This document shows positions 1-6,100 of a stretch of 9,668 bases of DNA, one piece after another; positions within the stretch are counted from its first letter, which is position 1; every line of letters starts with the position of its first letter. Below the pieces are notes generated by a model. That model did no database searches, was not told the DNA's origin, and saw nothing but the letters and a program-made list of their open reading frames with translations. The position numbers were made by a program, and so were the translations under genes. The DNA is from an uncultured Intrasporangium sp. (GTDB lineage Bacteria; Actinomycetota; Actinomycetes; Actinomycetales; Dermatophilaceae). The stretch spans positions 1 through 9,668 of the forward strand of contig CALMNV010000212.1 in the NCBI GenBank assembly GCA_937873285.1, given 5' to 3'.

Positions 1-331
1 TGGATCTGGACCGCCATGGAGGGCTCGAGGTGCTCGCGCGAGACACTCGTGTTGACCATGAGGCCGACGCGGGAGGGGTCGACCCCCGCCTCCGCGAGGG
101 CCTGCCACCGGCGGTGGCCGCGCCCTCCGTGAAGCTGACCCCCTCGGGCCACCAACGCCGCTCGTGGATGCCGGCGAGTCGGGCGAGCATGCCGGGCCTG
201 AGGCCGGCGCGCTCGTAGGTGGCCAGCAGTCGCTGGTCCATCTCCTCCGAGGTCACCACCACGGGGGCGTCGACGGCGCAGACGGAAAGCACCGCGGCCT
301 GCGTGTGCCGGTACGTGGCGTTTCCGCTCAT
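1..331 (-). pseudogene. OleA-like 3-oxoacyl-ACP synthase III, N-terminal part, frameshifted and cut by the window edge
   Basis: Reading the minus strand from the ATG at 331-329 gives MSGNATYRHTQAAVLSVCAV and, at residues 49-70, a segment ending GIHERRWWPEGVSFTEG. After about residue 77 (near base 101) this frame turns into Arg/Ser-rich nonsense. A neighbouring frame of the same strand then reads ALAEAGVDPSRVGLMVNTSV and SREHLEPSMAVQI to the window edge. Together the two pieces match, from memory, the start of thiolase-fold beta-ketoacyl synthases of the FabH/OleA group, which condense acyl thioesters; OleA starts long-chain olefin synthesis. One missing base around 98-104 explains the break. 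The start is supported by a GAGAGG Shine-Dalgarno 7-8 bases upstream. The catalytic Cys-His-Asn residues would lie outside the window. FabH-like versus OleA-like cannot be settled from about 110 residues. The frameshift may be a true mutation or a sequence error. Confidence 0.62.
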
Positions 332-637
332 CGTGGGCCTCTCGTTGTGGTGTCGCGCTGACCCGAGGGTCGTTGCGCCCCATTCGAACACGTCGCGCTG
401 CCAGCTCGGGCCCTCGCCGGCATCCGGCCCCGTCGATGTCGCGTCGGGAAGTCGCCGGGCGGCGACGTCACCGCGCGAGCCACGGTCCGCGGGCCCGCCT
501 ACACGTGCCCGGAAGGCCGCGGCGGGAAACCTGTCGCCGTCGAGCGTCACCAGGGCGCATCGATCCCGCAGTCCATGCTGTTGACTGTCCCTGTGTGACG
601 TCACACGCTGCCGCCCACGTCTGCGCGGAGGGTTGCC
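332..637. other. Divergent intergenic region between the OleA-like gene and the DHFR-like gene
   Basis: This 306-base spacer shows no convincing coding frame on either strand; the open frames here are short and Arg/Pro-rich. It holds the start signals of two divergent genes. A 12-base inverted repeat, GACCC-ga-GGGTC (360-371), lies about 29 bases upstream of the OleA-like start. GGCGACGTCACC (461-472) shares the 8-base core GACGTCAC with the perfect palindrome at 593-606. A TTGACT box (581-586) faces the DHFR-like gene. Confidence 0.5.
581..609 (+). promoter_or_regulatory. Candidate promoter with overlapping palindromic operator upstream of the DHFR-like gene
   Basis: TTGACT at 581-586 is a good -35-type hexamer. 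With a 17-base spacer the -10 position is CACGCT (604-609), which is poor. The spacer holds GTGTGACGTCACAC (593-606), a perfect 14-base palindrome whose end touches the -10 position. A bound dimeric regulator would block polymerase there. The core TGTGA-CG-TCACA has CRP-like half-sites but a 2-base gap instead of the usual 6, so a classical CRP site is unlikely. The regulator is unknown. Confidence 0.4.
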
Positions 638-1204
638 ATGGGAAGGCTGATCTACGCGGCCAATGTCTCGCTCGACGGCTTCATCGAGGATGAGGCGGGT
701 GCGCTCGACTGGTCCGTGCCGGACGAGGACGTGCACGCGTTCTGGAACGAGCACGAGCGGCACATCGGCACGTCTCTCTACGGGCGGCGCATGTACGAGA
801 CGATGCGCGTGTGGGAGAGCGACGACTGGCTGACGAACGCGCCCCCCGTGGTCCGCGAGTTCGCCGGGATCTGGCGTGACACGGACAAGGTCGTCTACTC
901 CGCGTCACTCACCGACGTCTCGAGCGCCCGCACGAGGATCGAGCGGCAGTTCGAGCCCGCCGCGGTCCGACGGCTCAAGGAGGCCTCAGTCTCGGACCTG
1001 AGCATCGGGGGCGCGCAGATCGCGGGCGAGGCGTTCCGGCACGGCTTGGTCGACGAGTGCGTGCTGCTGCTGTGCCCGGTCATCGTGGGCGGCGGTAAGC
1101 CGGCGCTGCCTTCAGGCGTGCGACTCGACCTCGAGCTGCTCGACCACCGGCGATTCGGCAACGGCGTGGTCTACGTCCGCCACGCGGTCCGATACCCCTC
1201 CTGA
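638..1204 (+). CDS. Dihydrofolate reductase family protein (RibD C-terminal-like)
   Basis: A 188-residue cytoplasmic protein of the DHFR / RibD C-terminal fold, normally an NAD(P)H-dependent reductase. Visible family features, in order, are the N-terminal strand and turn LIYAANVSLDGFIED (residues 4-18), the LYGRRMYETM helix (47-56), the dinucleotide-binding stretch LSIGGAQIAGEAFRHGLVDE (121-140) and PVIVGGGKP (147-155). The length is normal for stand-alone members, which in Actinobacteria are common, poorly characterised proteins often annotated simply as 'dihydrofolate reductase family'. The true substrate is not known; the protein should not be read as the essential folate enzyme FolA. The ATG start is well supported by GGAGGG at 627-632, 5 bases upstream. 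It is transcribed alone, diverging from the OleA-like gene and converging on the PepSY-like gene, and may be controlled by the palindrome at 593-606. Confidence 0.9.
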   Translation: MGRLIYAANVSLDGFIEDEAGALDWSVPDEDVHAFWNEHERHIGTSLYGRRMYETMRVWESDDWLTNAPPVVREFAGIWRDTDKVVYSASLTDVSSARTRIERQFEPAAVRRLKEASVSDLSIGGAQIAGEAFRHGLVDECVLLLCPVIVGGGKPALPSGVRLDLELLDHRRFGNGVVYVRHAVRYPS

Positions 1205-2158
1205 GCGCCGCCGCGGGCCGCGACGGCGGTGCGTCGGCCATTGTCGAAGCCATGCCCCACGACGAGCCCGCAGACCGGGGAAGGCGATTCCTCTGGCCCG
1301 GGGTATGCGGATGGCGCCTGCCCCACGAGGCCACCGCATCATCGAGCGTCCCGACGCAGCCGTGGTCTGCGTCGAGGTGAAGGCCCGGCCTCCCCCGCCT
1401 GGAGAGAAGCCGGGCCCACCCGGTGGATCAGCGCGACGCCGGTCAGCCGGCGGGCACGTCGTCCCGGTCGAGGACGCGGTCGAGGACGCGCTGGAGGACG
1501 CGGACGGCGCGGAGGGGGCCTCACCGCCGCGGTCGCCGCGGTCGCCGCGGTGCCCAGCCTCGATGGTGACGGTGGCGAGGTCTGCGCTCACCTCGACCTT
1601 GACGCGGCTGCCGCCCTTCGTGCCGCGCACCTCATAGGACCCATCCGAGTCCTTGCTCACCCGCACCACGGTGACGGCCGCGTCCTTGGCCCTGACGGCG
1701 GCGGTGACCTTGGCCAGCTCCGCTCCCGTGACTGGCGTGTGCGCCTCGCGCTCGCCGCGCTCGCCGCCGTGCCGGGCCGGCATGGTCGTGACCGTCGCGA
1801 GATCCTTGCTGACCTCGAGGCGCACGGGGCCGCCCCCCTTGGTGCCGCGCACGTCGTAGGAGCCGTCGGGGTCCTTGCGGACCCGCACGACGGTGACCGC
1901 GGAGTCCTTGGCCTTGACCGCAGCGGTCACCCTCGCGAGCTCGGCCCCGGTGACCGGGGTGTGTGCGTGGTGGCCCCGGCCCTCGCGCGGCTCCTGCCCC
2001 TGCGTGGACTGGGCCGTGGCGTATGCCGGCTGGGCGGCGGTGGTGCCGCTGGCCGCACCCGTGGTGGAGGCGTTGGACACGGCAGCCACGCCACCGACGA
2101 GGACACCGGCTGCCGCGACCGCGGCGGCGGTGATGGCGACTTCTCTTCTGATGGGCAT
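1112..2158 (-). CDS. Secreted protein with two tandem PepSY-like repeats; C-terminal end uncertain
   Basis: The start ATG (2158-2156) follows AGGAAGG by about 9 bases. Residues 1-30 form a signal sequence: MPIRRE, then a hydrophobic Ala/Val stretch (7-27), probably cut near SNA-S. A Ser/Thr/Gln-rich linker follows, then two repeats, residues 66-139 and 140-212. Each begins HTPVTGAELA and contains VTAAV-AKD, AVTVVRV-KD, DGSY-VRGTKGG and DLATVT. The pattern resembles PepSY domains, small extracytoplasmic modules; the exact role is unknown. His/Arg/Gly-rich tails (such as HRGDRGDRGG) end each repeat. The frame stays open to the stop at 1114-1112, giving 348 residues, but after residue about 240 it is Pro/Arg-rich, uses non-preferred codons, crosses a strong hairpin and overlaps the DHFR-like gene by 93 bases. 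A neighbouring frame reads VLQRVLDRVLDRDDVPAG and stops at 1445-1443. The functional protein therefore probably ends near 1443, through either a frameshift or a lost stop. The signal peptide and repeats are firm; the C-terminus is not. Confidence 0.75.
   Translation of the reverse strand: MPIRREVAITAAAVAAAGVLVGGVAAVSNASTTGAASGTTAAQPAYATAQSTQGQEPREGRGHHAHTPVTGAELARVTAAVKAKDSAVTVVRVRKDPDGSYDVRGTKGGGPVRLEVSKDLATVTTMPARHGGERGEREAHTPVTGAELAKVTAAVRAKDAAVTVVRVSKDSDGSYEVRGTKGGSRVKVEVSADLATVTIEAGHRGDRGDRGGEAPSAPSASSSASSTASSTGTTCPPADRRRADPPGGPGFSPGGGGRAFTSTQTTAASGRSMMRWPRGAGAIRIPRARGIAFPGLRARRGAWLRQWPTHRRRGPRRRSGGVSDRVADVDHAVAESPVVEQLEVESHA
1382..1416. terminator. Hairpin between the convergent DHFR-like and PepSY-like genes
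   Basis: The arms GGCCCGGC (1382-1389) and GCCGGGCC (1409-1416) are perfect 8-base complements. A further inner pairing, CTCC (1390-1393) with GGAG (1401-1404), leaves a 7-base loop. No T-tract follows in either direction, which is common in high-GC Actinobacteria. The position suits a two-way terminator for the converging genes. It lies inside the 3' extension of the PepSY-like reading frame and is one reason to doubt that extension. Function is inferred. Confidence 0.45.
1520..1963 (-). repeat. Intragenic tandem duplication, two 222-base units
   Basis: Two copies of a 74-codon unit lie head to tail: residues 66-139 (bases 1963-1742) and 140-213 (bases 1741-1520) of the PepSY-like protein. 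On the plus strand the matching words gtgactggcgtgtg (1728) and gtgaccggggtgtg (1950) lie exactly 222 bases apart. The protein copies are highly similar. They differ mostly by conservative changes (K/R, D/E) and in the sequence after TKGG, which points to an old duplication kept under selection. Confidence 0.9.
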
Positions 2159-2333
2159 TGTTGCGTACCTTCCTGGTGCGCTCGTACGGGCCTGGTCGCC
2201 CGTGCTGACGTGCTCACGATGACCGGGCGGGCTGTCAGCCGCACTGCGGGCGCCTGAGGTGAGGCTGTGAGCGGAGGGGCGCGGCGCGGCTCGTCGGCCG
2301 GGTCGGGGGCGGAGGGGCCACCCGGCCGGCGGG

Positions 2334-2339
2334 TAGCAT
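2334..2339 (+). promoter_or_regulatory. Candidate -10 box for glmU-prs
   Basis: TAGCAT fits the actinobacterial -10 pattern TAnnnT and lies 72 bases before the glmU start, in very GC-rich surroundings. No good -35 is visible at 17-18 bases upstream (GGAGGG-like sequence). This is the best candidate in the 253-base divergent spacer 2159-2411. The same hexamer also precedes cysQ. Confidence 0.35.
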
Positions 2340-2411
2340 GTCCCCGGCGCGGCGCAGCCCCAGGGACGGCGAGCGACCTGACAGGTAGTCGACCAGGAGG
2401 AGCTGCGACCC

Positions 2412-3875
2412 GTGAGCGATGTGCGGCCGGCCGCCGTGATCGTCCTTGCTGCCGGCGAGGGCACCCGCATGAAGTCGAGCATCCCCAAGGTGCTGCACAC
2501 GATCGGAGGGCGGACCCTGCTCGGGCACGCCATCACGGCGGCTCGCAGCGTCTCCCCGGACCATCTCGTCGTCGTCGTCCGACACCAACGGGACCGGGTG
2601 GTCGAGCATGTCCTCGAGTTCGACGACCGGGTCGTGGTGGCCGACCAGGACGAGGTCAAGGGCACCGGCCGCGCCGTGGAGTGCGGCCTGCAGCAGCTGC
2701 CGGAGGACCTCACCGGCACGGTGCTCGTGACCATGGGCGACGTGCCGCTTCTCACCGGGCAGACGCTGGCCGGACTCGCCGCGGCGCACGCCGAGGCGGA
2801 GCGTGCGGTGACCGTCATCACCGCCACGGTGCCGGACCCGAGCGGCTACGGCCGGATCCTGCGCGACCCGCGCGGCCTCGTCGCCTCCATCGTCGAGCAC
2901 AAGGACGCGACGGCTGAGCAGCGGCTGCTCACCGAGATCAACTCCGGCCTCTACGCCTTCGACGCTGCTTTCCTGCGCTCGGCGCTCGAGGAGGTCGGCA
3001 CGGACAACGCCCAGGGGGAGAAGTACGTCACGGACGTGCTCGGGATCGCCCGGGCCCGTGGGCTGGGCGTCGGCGCCCATCTCGTCGACGACCTCTGGCA
3101 GACCGAGGGTGTCAACGACAAGGTCCAGCTTGCCCGTCTCGGGGCGGAGCTCAACCGGCGCACGGTCGAGCAGATCATGCGCGACGGTGCCATCGTCATC
3201 GACCCCGCCTCGACGTGGGTGGACGCCGACGTGACGATCGGACCCGACACGGTCGTGCACCCCGGCACCCAGCTGCTCGGAGCCACCACCATCGGCGCCG
3301 AGTGCGTCATCGGTCCGGACACGACGCTCAAGGACGTCGAGGTGGCCGACGGCGCCTCCGTCGTGCGCACCCAGGCAGAGCTGGCCTCGATCGGCGCCGG
3401 GGCCAGTGTCGGGCCCTTCTCCTACCTTCGGCCCGGCACCCAGCTCGGCGACGGCGGCAAGGTCGGCGGCTTCGTCGAGACGAAGAACGCCGTGATCGGC
3501 GCGGGCGCCAAGGTGCCGCATCTGACCTACTGCGGGGACGCGCACATCGGGGAGGGCGCCAACATCGGCGCCGGCACGATCTTCGCCAACTACGACGGGG
3601 TGACGAAGGGGCACACCGAGGTCGGCCCGCACAGCTTCGTCGGCAGCAACTCGGTCATCGTGGCGCCGCGCACCATCGGCGCCGGCAGCTACGTGGCCGC
3701 CGGGTCGGCGGTCGTTCGCGACGTCGCACCCGGTCAGCTGGCGGTCACCCGAGCGCAGCAGCGCAACGTCGACGGGTGGGTGTCGAGTCGGCGCCCGGGG
3801 ACGGCCTCTGACGCGGCGGCGCGGGGGGCCGGCGGACCGGATGACGCCGACCGCACGGAGGGCGCGACCCGATGA
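2412..3875 (+). CDS. glmU: Bifunctional GlmU: glucosamine-1-phosphate acetyltransferase / N-acetylglucosamine-1-phosphate uridylyltransferase
   Basis: GlmU makes UDP-N-acetylglucosamine, the precursor of peptidoglycan, in two steps: acetyl transfer from acetyl-CoA to glucosamine-1-phosphate, then uridylyl transfer from UTP. The N-terminal nucleotidyltransferase domain shows LAAGEGTRMKSSIPKVLH (residues 12-29), MGDVPLL (108-114), YGRI (146-149), NSGLYAF (177-183) and QGEKYVTD (201-208). From about residue 260 the hexapeptide pattern of a left-handed beta-helix begins. It carries SYLRPGT (337-343), FVETKN (354-359), the likely catalytic His370 in VPHLTYCGD, and NIGAGTIFANYDG (384-396). At 487 residues it has the usual length plus a short Ala/Gly/Asp tail. 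The GTG start is fixed by AGGAGGAGC (2394-2402), 9 bases upstream. The stop overlaps the prs start (ATGA), so the two genes are probably cotranscribed and translationally coupled. Confidence 0.97.
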   Translation: MSDVRPAAVIVLAAGEGTRMKSSIPKVLHTIGGRTLLGHAITAARSVSPDHLVVVVRHQRDRVVEHVLEFDDRVVVADQDEVKGTGRAVECGLQQLPEDLTGTVLVTMGDVPLLTGQTLAGLAAAHAEAERAVTVITATVPDPSGYGRILRDPRGLVASIVEHKDATAEQRLLTEINSGLYAFDAAFLRSALEEVGTDNAQGEKYVTDVLGIARARGLGVGAHLVDDLWQTEGVNDKVQLARLGAELNRRTVEQIMRDGAIVIDPASTWVDADVTIGPDTVVHPGTQLLGATTIGAECVIGPDTTLKDVEVADGASVVRTQAELASIGAGASVGPFSYLRPGTQLGDGGKVGGFVETKNAVIGAGAKVPHLTYCGDAHIGEGANIGAGTIFANYDGVTKGHTEVGPHSFVGSNSVIVAPRTIGAGSYVAAGSAVVRDVAPGQLAVTRAQQRNVDGWVSSRRPGTASDAAARGAGGPDDADRTEGATR

Positions 3876-4852
3876 CGGGCATCAACAAGACGCCCGAGAA
3901 GCACCTCATGCTCTTCTCGGGACGCGCCCACCCGCAGCTGGCCTCCGAGGTCGCCGAGCAGCTCGGCACCGAGGTCGTGCCGACGGCGGCATACGACTTC
4001 GCCAACGGCGAGATCTACGTGCGCTACGAGGAGTCGGTGCGCGGCTGCGACGCCTTCGTCATCCAGAGCCACACCTCGCCGATCAACGAGTGGATCATGG
4101 AGCAGCTGCTCATGATCGACGCGCTGAAGCGCGCCTCGGCCAAGCGGATCACGGTGGTCCTGCCGTTCTATGGCTACGCGCGCCAGGACAAGAAGCACCG
4201 CGGTCGCGAGCCGATCTCGGCGCGGCTGATGGCCGACCTCTTCCGGACCGCCGGCGCCGACCGGCTCATGGCCATCGACCTGCACACGGCGCAGATCCAG
4301 GGCTTCTTCGACGGGCCGGTGGACCACCTCATGGCCATGCCGATCCTCGCCGAGCGGGTCCAGCGGGACTACGGCCACCTCAACCTCTCCGTGGTGTCGC
4401 CGGACGCCGGGCGGATCAAGGTGGCCGAGGACTGGTCGACCCGGCTCGGCGGCTGCCCGCTCGCCTTCATCCACAAGACCCGTGACATCAACCGGCCCAA
4501 CGAGGTCGTCGCCAACCGGGTGGTGGGGGAGATCAAGGGCAGGGTGTGCGTCCTGGTCGACGACATGATCGACACGGCCGGCACGATCACCAAGGCCGCC
4601 GACGCGCTGCTCGAGGAGGGCGCGACGTCGGTGGTCATCGCCGCGACCCACGCCATCCTGTCGGGACCGGCCATCGAGCGGCTCACGGCGTGCAAGGTCG
4701 ACGAGGTCATCGTCACCAACACCCTGCCGATCCCCGACGCCCGCCGGTTCGACAAGCTGACCGTCCTGTCGATCGCGCCGCTCGTGAGCCGGGCGATCCG
4801 TGAGGTGTTCGAGGACGGGTCGGTCACCAGCCTCTTCGACGGGCGCGCCTGA
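3872..4852 (+). CDS. prs: Ribose-phosphate pyrophosphokinase (PRPP synthetase)
   Basis: This cytoplasmic enzyme transfers pyrophosphate from ATP to ribose-5-phosphate, giving PRPP for purine, pyrimidine, His, Trp and NAD synthesis and, in many Actinobacteria, cell-wall arabinose. Visible class I features are FANGEIYVRYEESVRG (residues 43-58), the ATP-binding flexible loop FYGYARQDKKHRGREPIS (99-116), DLHTAQIQGFF (136-146) and the PRPP-binding loop VDDMIDTAGT (229-238). The 326-residue length is normal. The ATG overlaps the glmU stop by four bases, and GGAGGG at 3857-3862 is well placed. glmU-prs is a conserved actinobacterial pair linking cell-wall sugar and nucleotide precursors. The gene ends 39 bases before the stop of the convergent nuclease gene. 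Confidence 0.97.
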   Translation: MTGINKTPEKHLMLFSGRAHPQLASEVAEQLGTEVVPTAAYDFANGEIYVRYEESVRGCDAFVIQSHTSPINEWIMEQLLMIDALKRASAKRITVVLPFYGYARQDKKHRGREPISARLMADLFRTAGADRLMAIDLHTAQIQGFFDGPVDHLMAMPILAERVQRDYGHLNLSVVSPDAGRIKVAEDWSTRLGGCPLAFIHKTRDINRPNEVVANRVVGEIKGRVCVLVDDMIDTAGTITKAADALLEEGATSVVIAATHAILSGPAIERLTACKVDEVIVTNTLPIPDARRFDKLTVLSIAPLVSRAIREVFEDGSVTSLFDGRA

Positions 4853-4871
4853 GCAGCTCGTGACGGCGCGC
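4843..4871. terminator. Weak hairpin in the short convergent gap between prs and the nuclease gene
   Basis: GCGCGC at 4843-4848 and GCGCGC at 4866-4871 can pair across a 17-base loop that contains the prs stop. There is no T-tract, and the arms are self-complementary low-complexity sequence. The only reason to propose a terminator here is that two genes converge within 39 bases. Confidence 0.2.
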
Positions 4872-4891
4872 AAGCCCCGTGCCGCCCCGCC

Positions 4892-5737
4892 CTACCGCCA
4901 GTCGGGCCGGGCCAGGAGCAGGTGGTGGTCGGAGTAGGGGGCGTCGATCGTCGAGGACGTGCCGGCCCCGAAGGCCGTGCCCAGCGCGAACACGTAGTCG
5001 ATCTTCGACCGGTCCCGGGTGGGCGCCCCGCAGCGGCACGGCACGCCGTTGCGGGTCGACCCGCCCTCGACGAAGGCGCCATGGGCCCCGCCGCCGTAGG
5101 CCGGTGCGTAGACCCGGTCGAGGATGTCCGACCCGGGGTAGTCGTTGAGGTCGCCGAGAAGCAGCGACGGCCCGGCGTATCTCCGGACGAACGACACGGT
5201 CTCGGCCATCTGCCGGTCCCGCACCGTCGCCTGCAGCTTGCCGGGCGCGAGATGCGTCGTGCACACCTGCGTCTGCTTGGTCAGCTGGACGCGCACGCAC
5301 GTCACCGCCCGTCGCTGCGCTCCACCCTGCTGGGCGGCGAAGGTCAGGGTGCGCACCGAGAGCGGGGCGGCCCGCGTCAGCACCGCGTTGCCGTATGCCG
5401 TGCCGTTGCACGCCTTGGCGGCGGGCATCGTGGCCACGAAGCGGGCGTACATCGGGTAGCGGCGCGCCCCCAGCTGCTTCGTGAGCTGGTTGAGCTGCCC
5501 GGCGCAGACCTCGTTGAGGCTGAGGGCGGTCACTGCGCGCGCGACGACGGTCGAGGCGATCCAGTCGGTCTTCTGCGCTGCCGTGCCGGGGCACTGGGTG
5601 CCGCACATGTTCAGCTGCGCGACGACCGGTCCCGGGCTGAGCGCCGCCGCGCTCGGTGTGCCAAGTCCCAGCCCCGAGGGCACCGCGAGGGCGAGGGCCG
5701 TGGTCACCGCTGCAGTGACACGCCGTAGAAGTCGCAT
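4892..5737 (-). CDS. Secreted endonuclease/exonuclease/phosphatase family protein
   Basis: A 281-residue protein of the EEP (DNase I / exonuclease III / sphingomyelinase-like) fold. Residues 1-32 form a typical signal peptide: MRLLRR, a hydrophobic stretch (9-27), then TPSAAA. EEP catalytic positions are visible: Asn43 in QLNMCG, Glu76 in SLNEVC, GNAVLTR (116-122), His162 in TTHLAPG, Asp196 and Asn198 in LLGDLNDYPGS, Asp247 in SKIDYVFA, and Asp270-His271 in YSDHH. The set looks complete, so a metal-dependent phosphodiesterase is expected. The substrate (DNA, RNA, phospholipid or other) cannot be told. Eight cysteines in the mature part (45, 49, 78, 110, 147, 159, 234, 236) suggest disulfides outside the cell. 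The frame extends upstream to 5833, but the start at 5737 is preferred because GAGGAGG lies just 5-6 bases upstream and the signal peptide begins there. It is convergent with prs and divergent from rplY. Confidence 0.88.
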   Translation of the reverse strand: MRLLRRVTAAVTTALALAVPSGLGLGTPSAAALSPGPVVAQLNMCGTQCPGTAAQKTDWIASTVVARAVTALSLNEVCAGQLNQLTKQLGARRYPMYARFVATMPAAKACNGTAYGNAVLTRAAPLSVRTLTFAAQQGGAQRRAVTCVRVQLTKQTQVCTTHLAPGKLQATVRDRQMAETVSFVRRYAGPSLLLGDLNDYPGSDILDRVYAPAYGGGAHGAFVEGGSTRNGVPCRCGAPTRDRSKIDYVFALGTAFGAGTSSTIDAPYSDHHLLLARPDWR

Positions 5738-5948
5738 CGATCCTCCTCGAACCGCATGATGGTCGTCGTGGGTGGGCCCCGCGCCGCGGTGGGCAGTGAC
5801 CACTGTGCCCGATCGCGGTCGCCCGCGGGCCAAGTTGGCCGGCCTGGGTTCGTGCGCTCCTCGAAGGGCTCGCGACGGGGAGGCTTCGGTCTGCGTGCAG
5901 CCTCGTCGGCGCGTCTGGGGCGAGTTTCAGCCACTGTCGCTGCTCGGG

Positions 5949-5954
5949 TAAGGT
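5949..5954 (+). promoter_or_regulatory. Candidate -10 box for rplY-pth
   Basis: TAAGGT fits TAnnnT and lies in gggTAAGGTtgg. The -35 position carries TTTCAG (5925-5930) with an 18-base spacer, a weak match. A promoter is expected here because the gene upstream is on the opposite strand. Transcription from it would give a leader of about 140 bases before the rplY ATG. Confidence 0.45.
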
Positions 5955-5975
5955 TGGGCGGGTTGCCCAGGCGAG

Positions 5976-6037
5976 GGACGGCGCACGGCCGTCCGTGATC
6001 GACGCGGTGGATGACGGCGTCCGTCCGCACGGACGCC
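5976..6037 (+). promoter_or_regulatory. Structured rplY leader with competing hairpins
   Basis: Hairpin 1 is GGACGGC (5976-5982) with GCCGTCC (5988-5994), loop of 5. Hairpin 2 is GGCGTCCG (6016-6023) with CGGACGCC (6030-6037), loop of 6. An alternative pairs GTCCGTG (5991-5997) with CACGGAC (6028-6034), which would break both. All pairings are exact in the sequence. A regulatory role, such as feedback by L25 or attenuation, is only an inference, and high GC content makes chance pairing fairly likely. Confidence 0.3.
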
Positions 6038-6100
6038 TCCGCCCGTGCCGCGTCCCGCGCCGGGGCCCCCACCGCCACCGACACCCCCAGGAGATCCCCA

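Larger units (their letters stand above)
5738..6100. other. Divergent intergenic region between the nuclease gene and rplY
   Basis: This 363-base spacer has no convincing gene; the frames running through it are extensions of the nuclease and rplY frames without usable start signals. On the nuclease side there is an inverted repeat CAGTG-ac-CACTG (5794-5805), about 57 bases before the nuclease start. On the rplY side there is a -10 candidate (5949-5954) followed by a roughly 145-base hairpin-rich leader. Confidence 0.55.

Noticed and set aside
1229..2257. 342-residue plus-strand open frame opposite the PepSY-like gene
   Set aside because: Its apparent repeats merely mirror the 222-base duplication of the minus-strand gene, whose signal peptide and Shine-Dalgarno show the true strand.
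2159..2411. Search for a tRNA-Gln or other RNA gene before glmU
   Set aside because: Such a tRNA is found near glmU in some Actinobacteria, but I see no TTC-G T-loop, acceptor pairing or anticodon arm here. Only a 6-base hairpin (2186-2203) is present.
2235..3632. 465-residue open frame on the minus strand opposite glmU
   Set aside because: It is a shadow of glmU in the opposite strand. Its Asp/Gly/Arg/Val-rich composition is the usual product of reading GC-rich codons backwards, and it has no Shine-Dalgarno or family motif.
3734..4873. 379-residue minus-strand open frame opposite prs
   Set aside because: Shadow of prs; no start signal and no recognisable motif.
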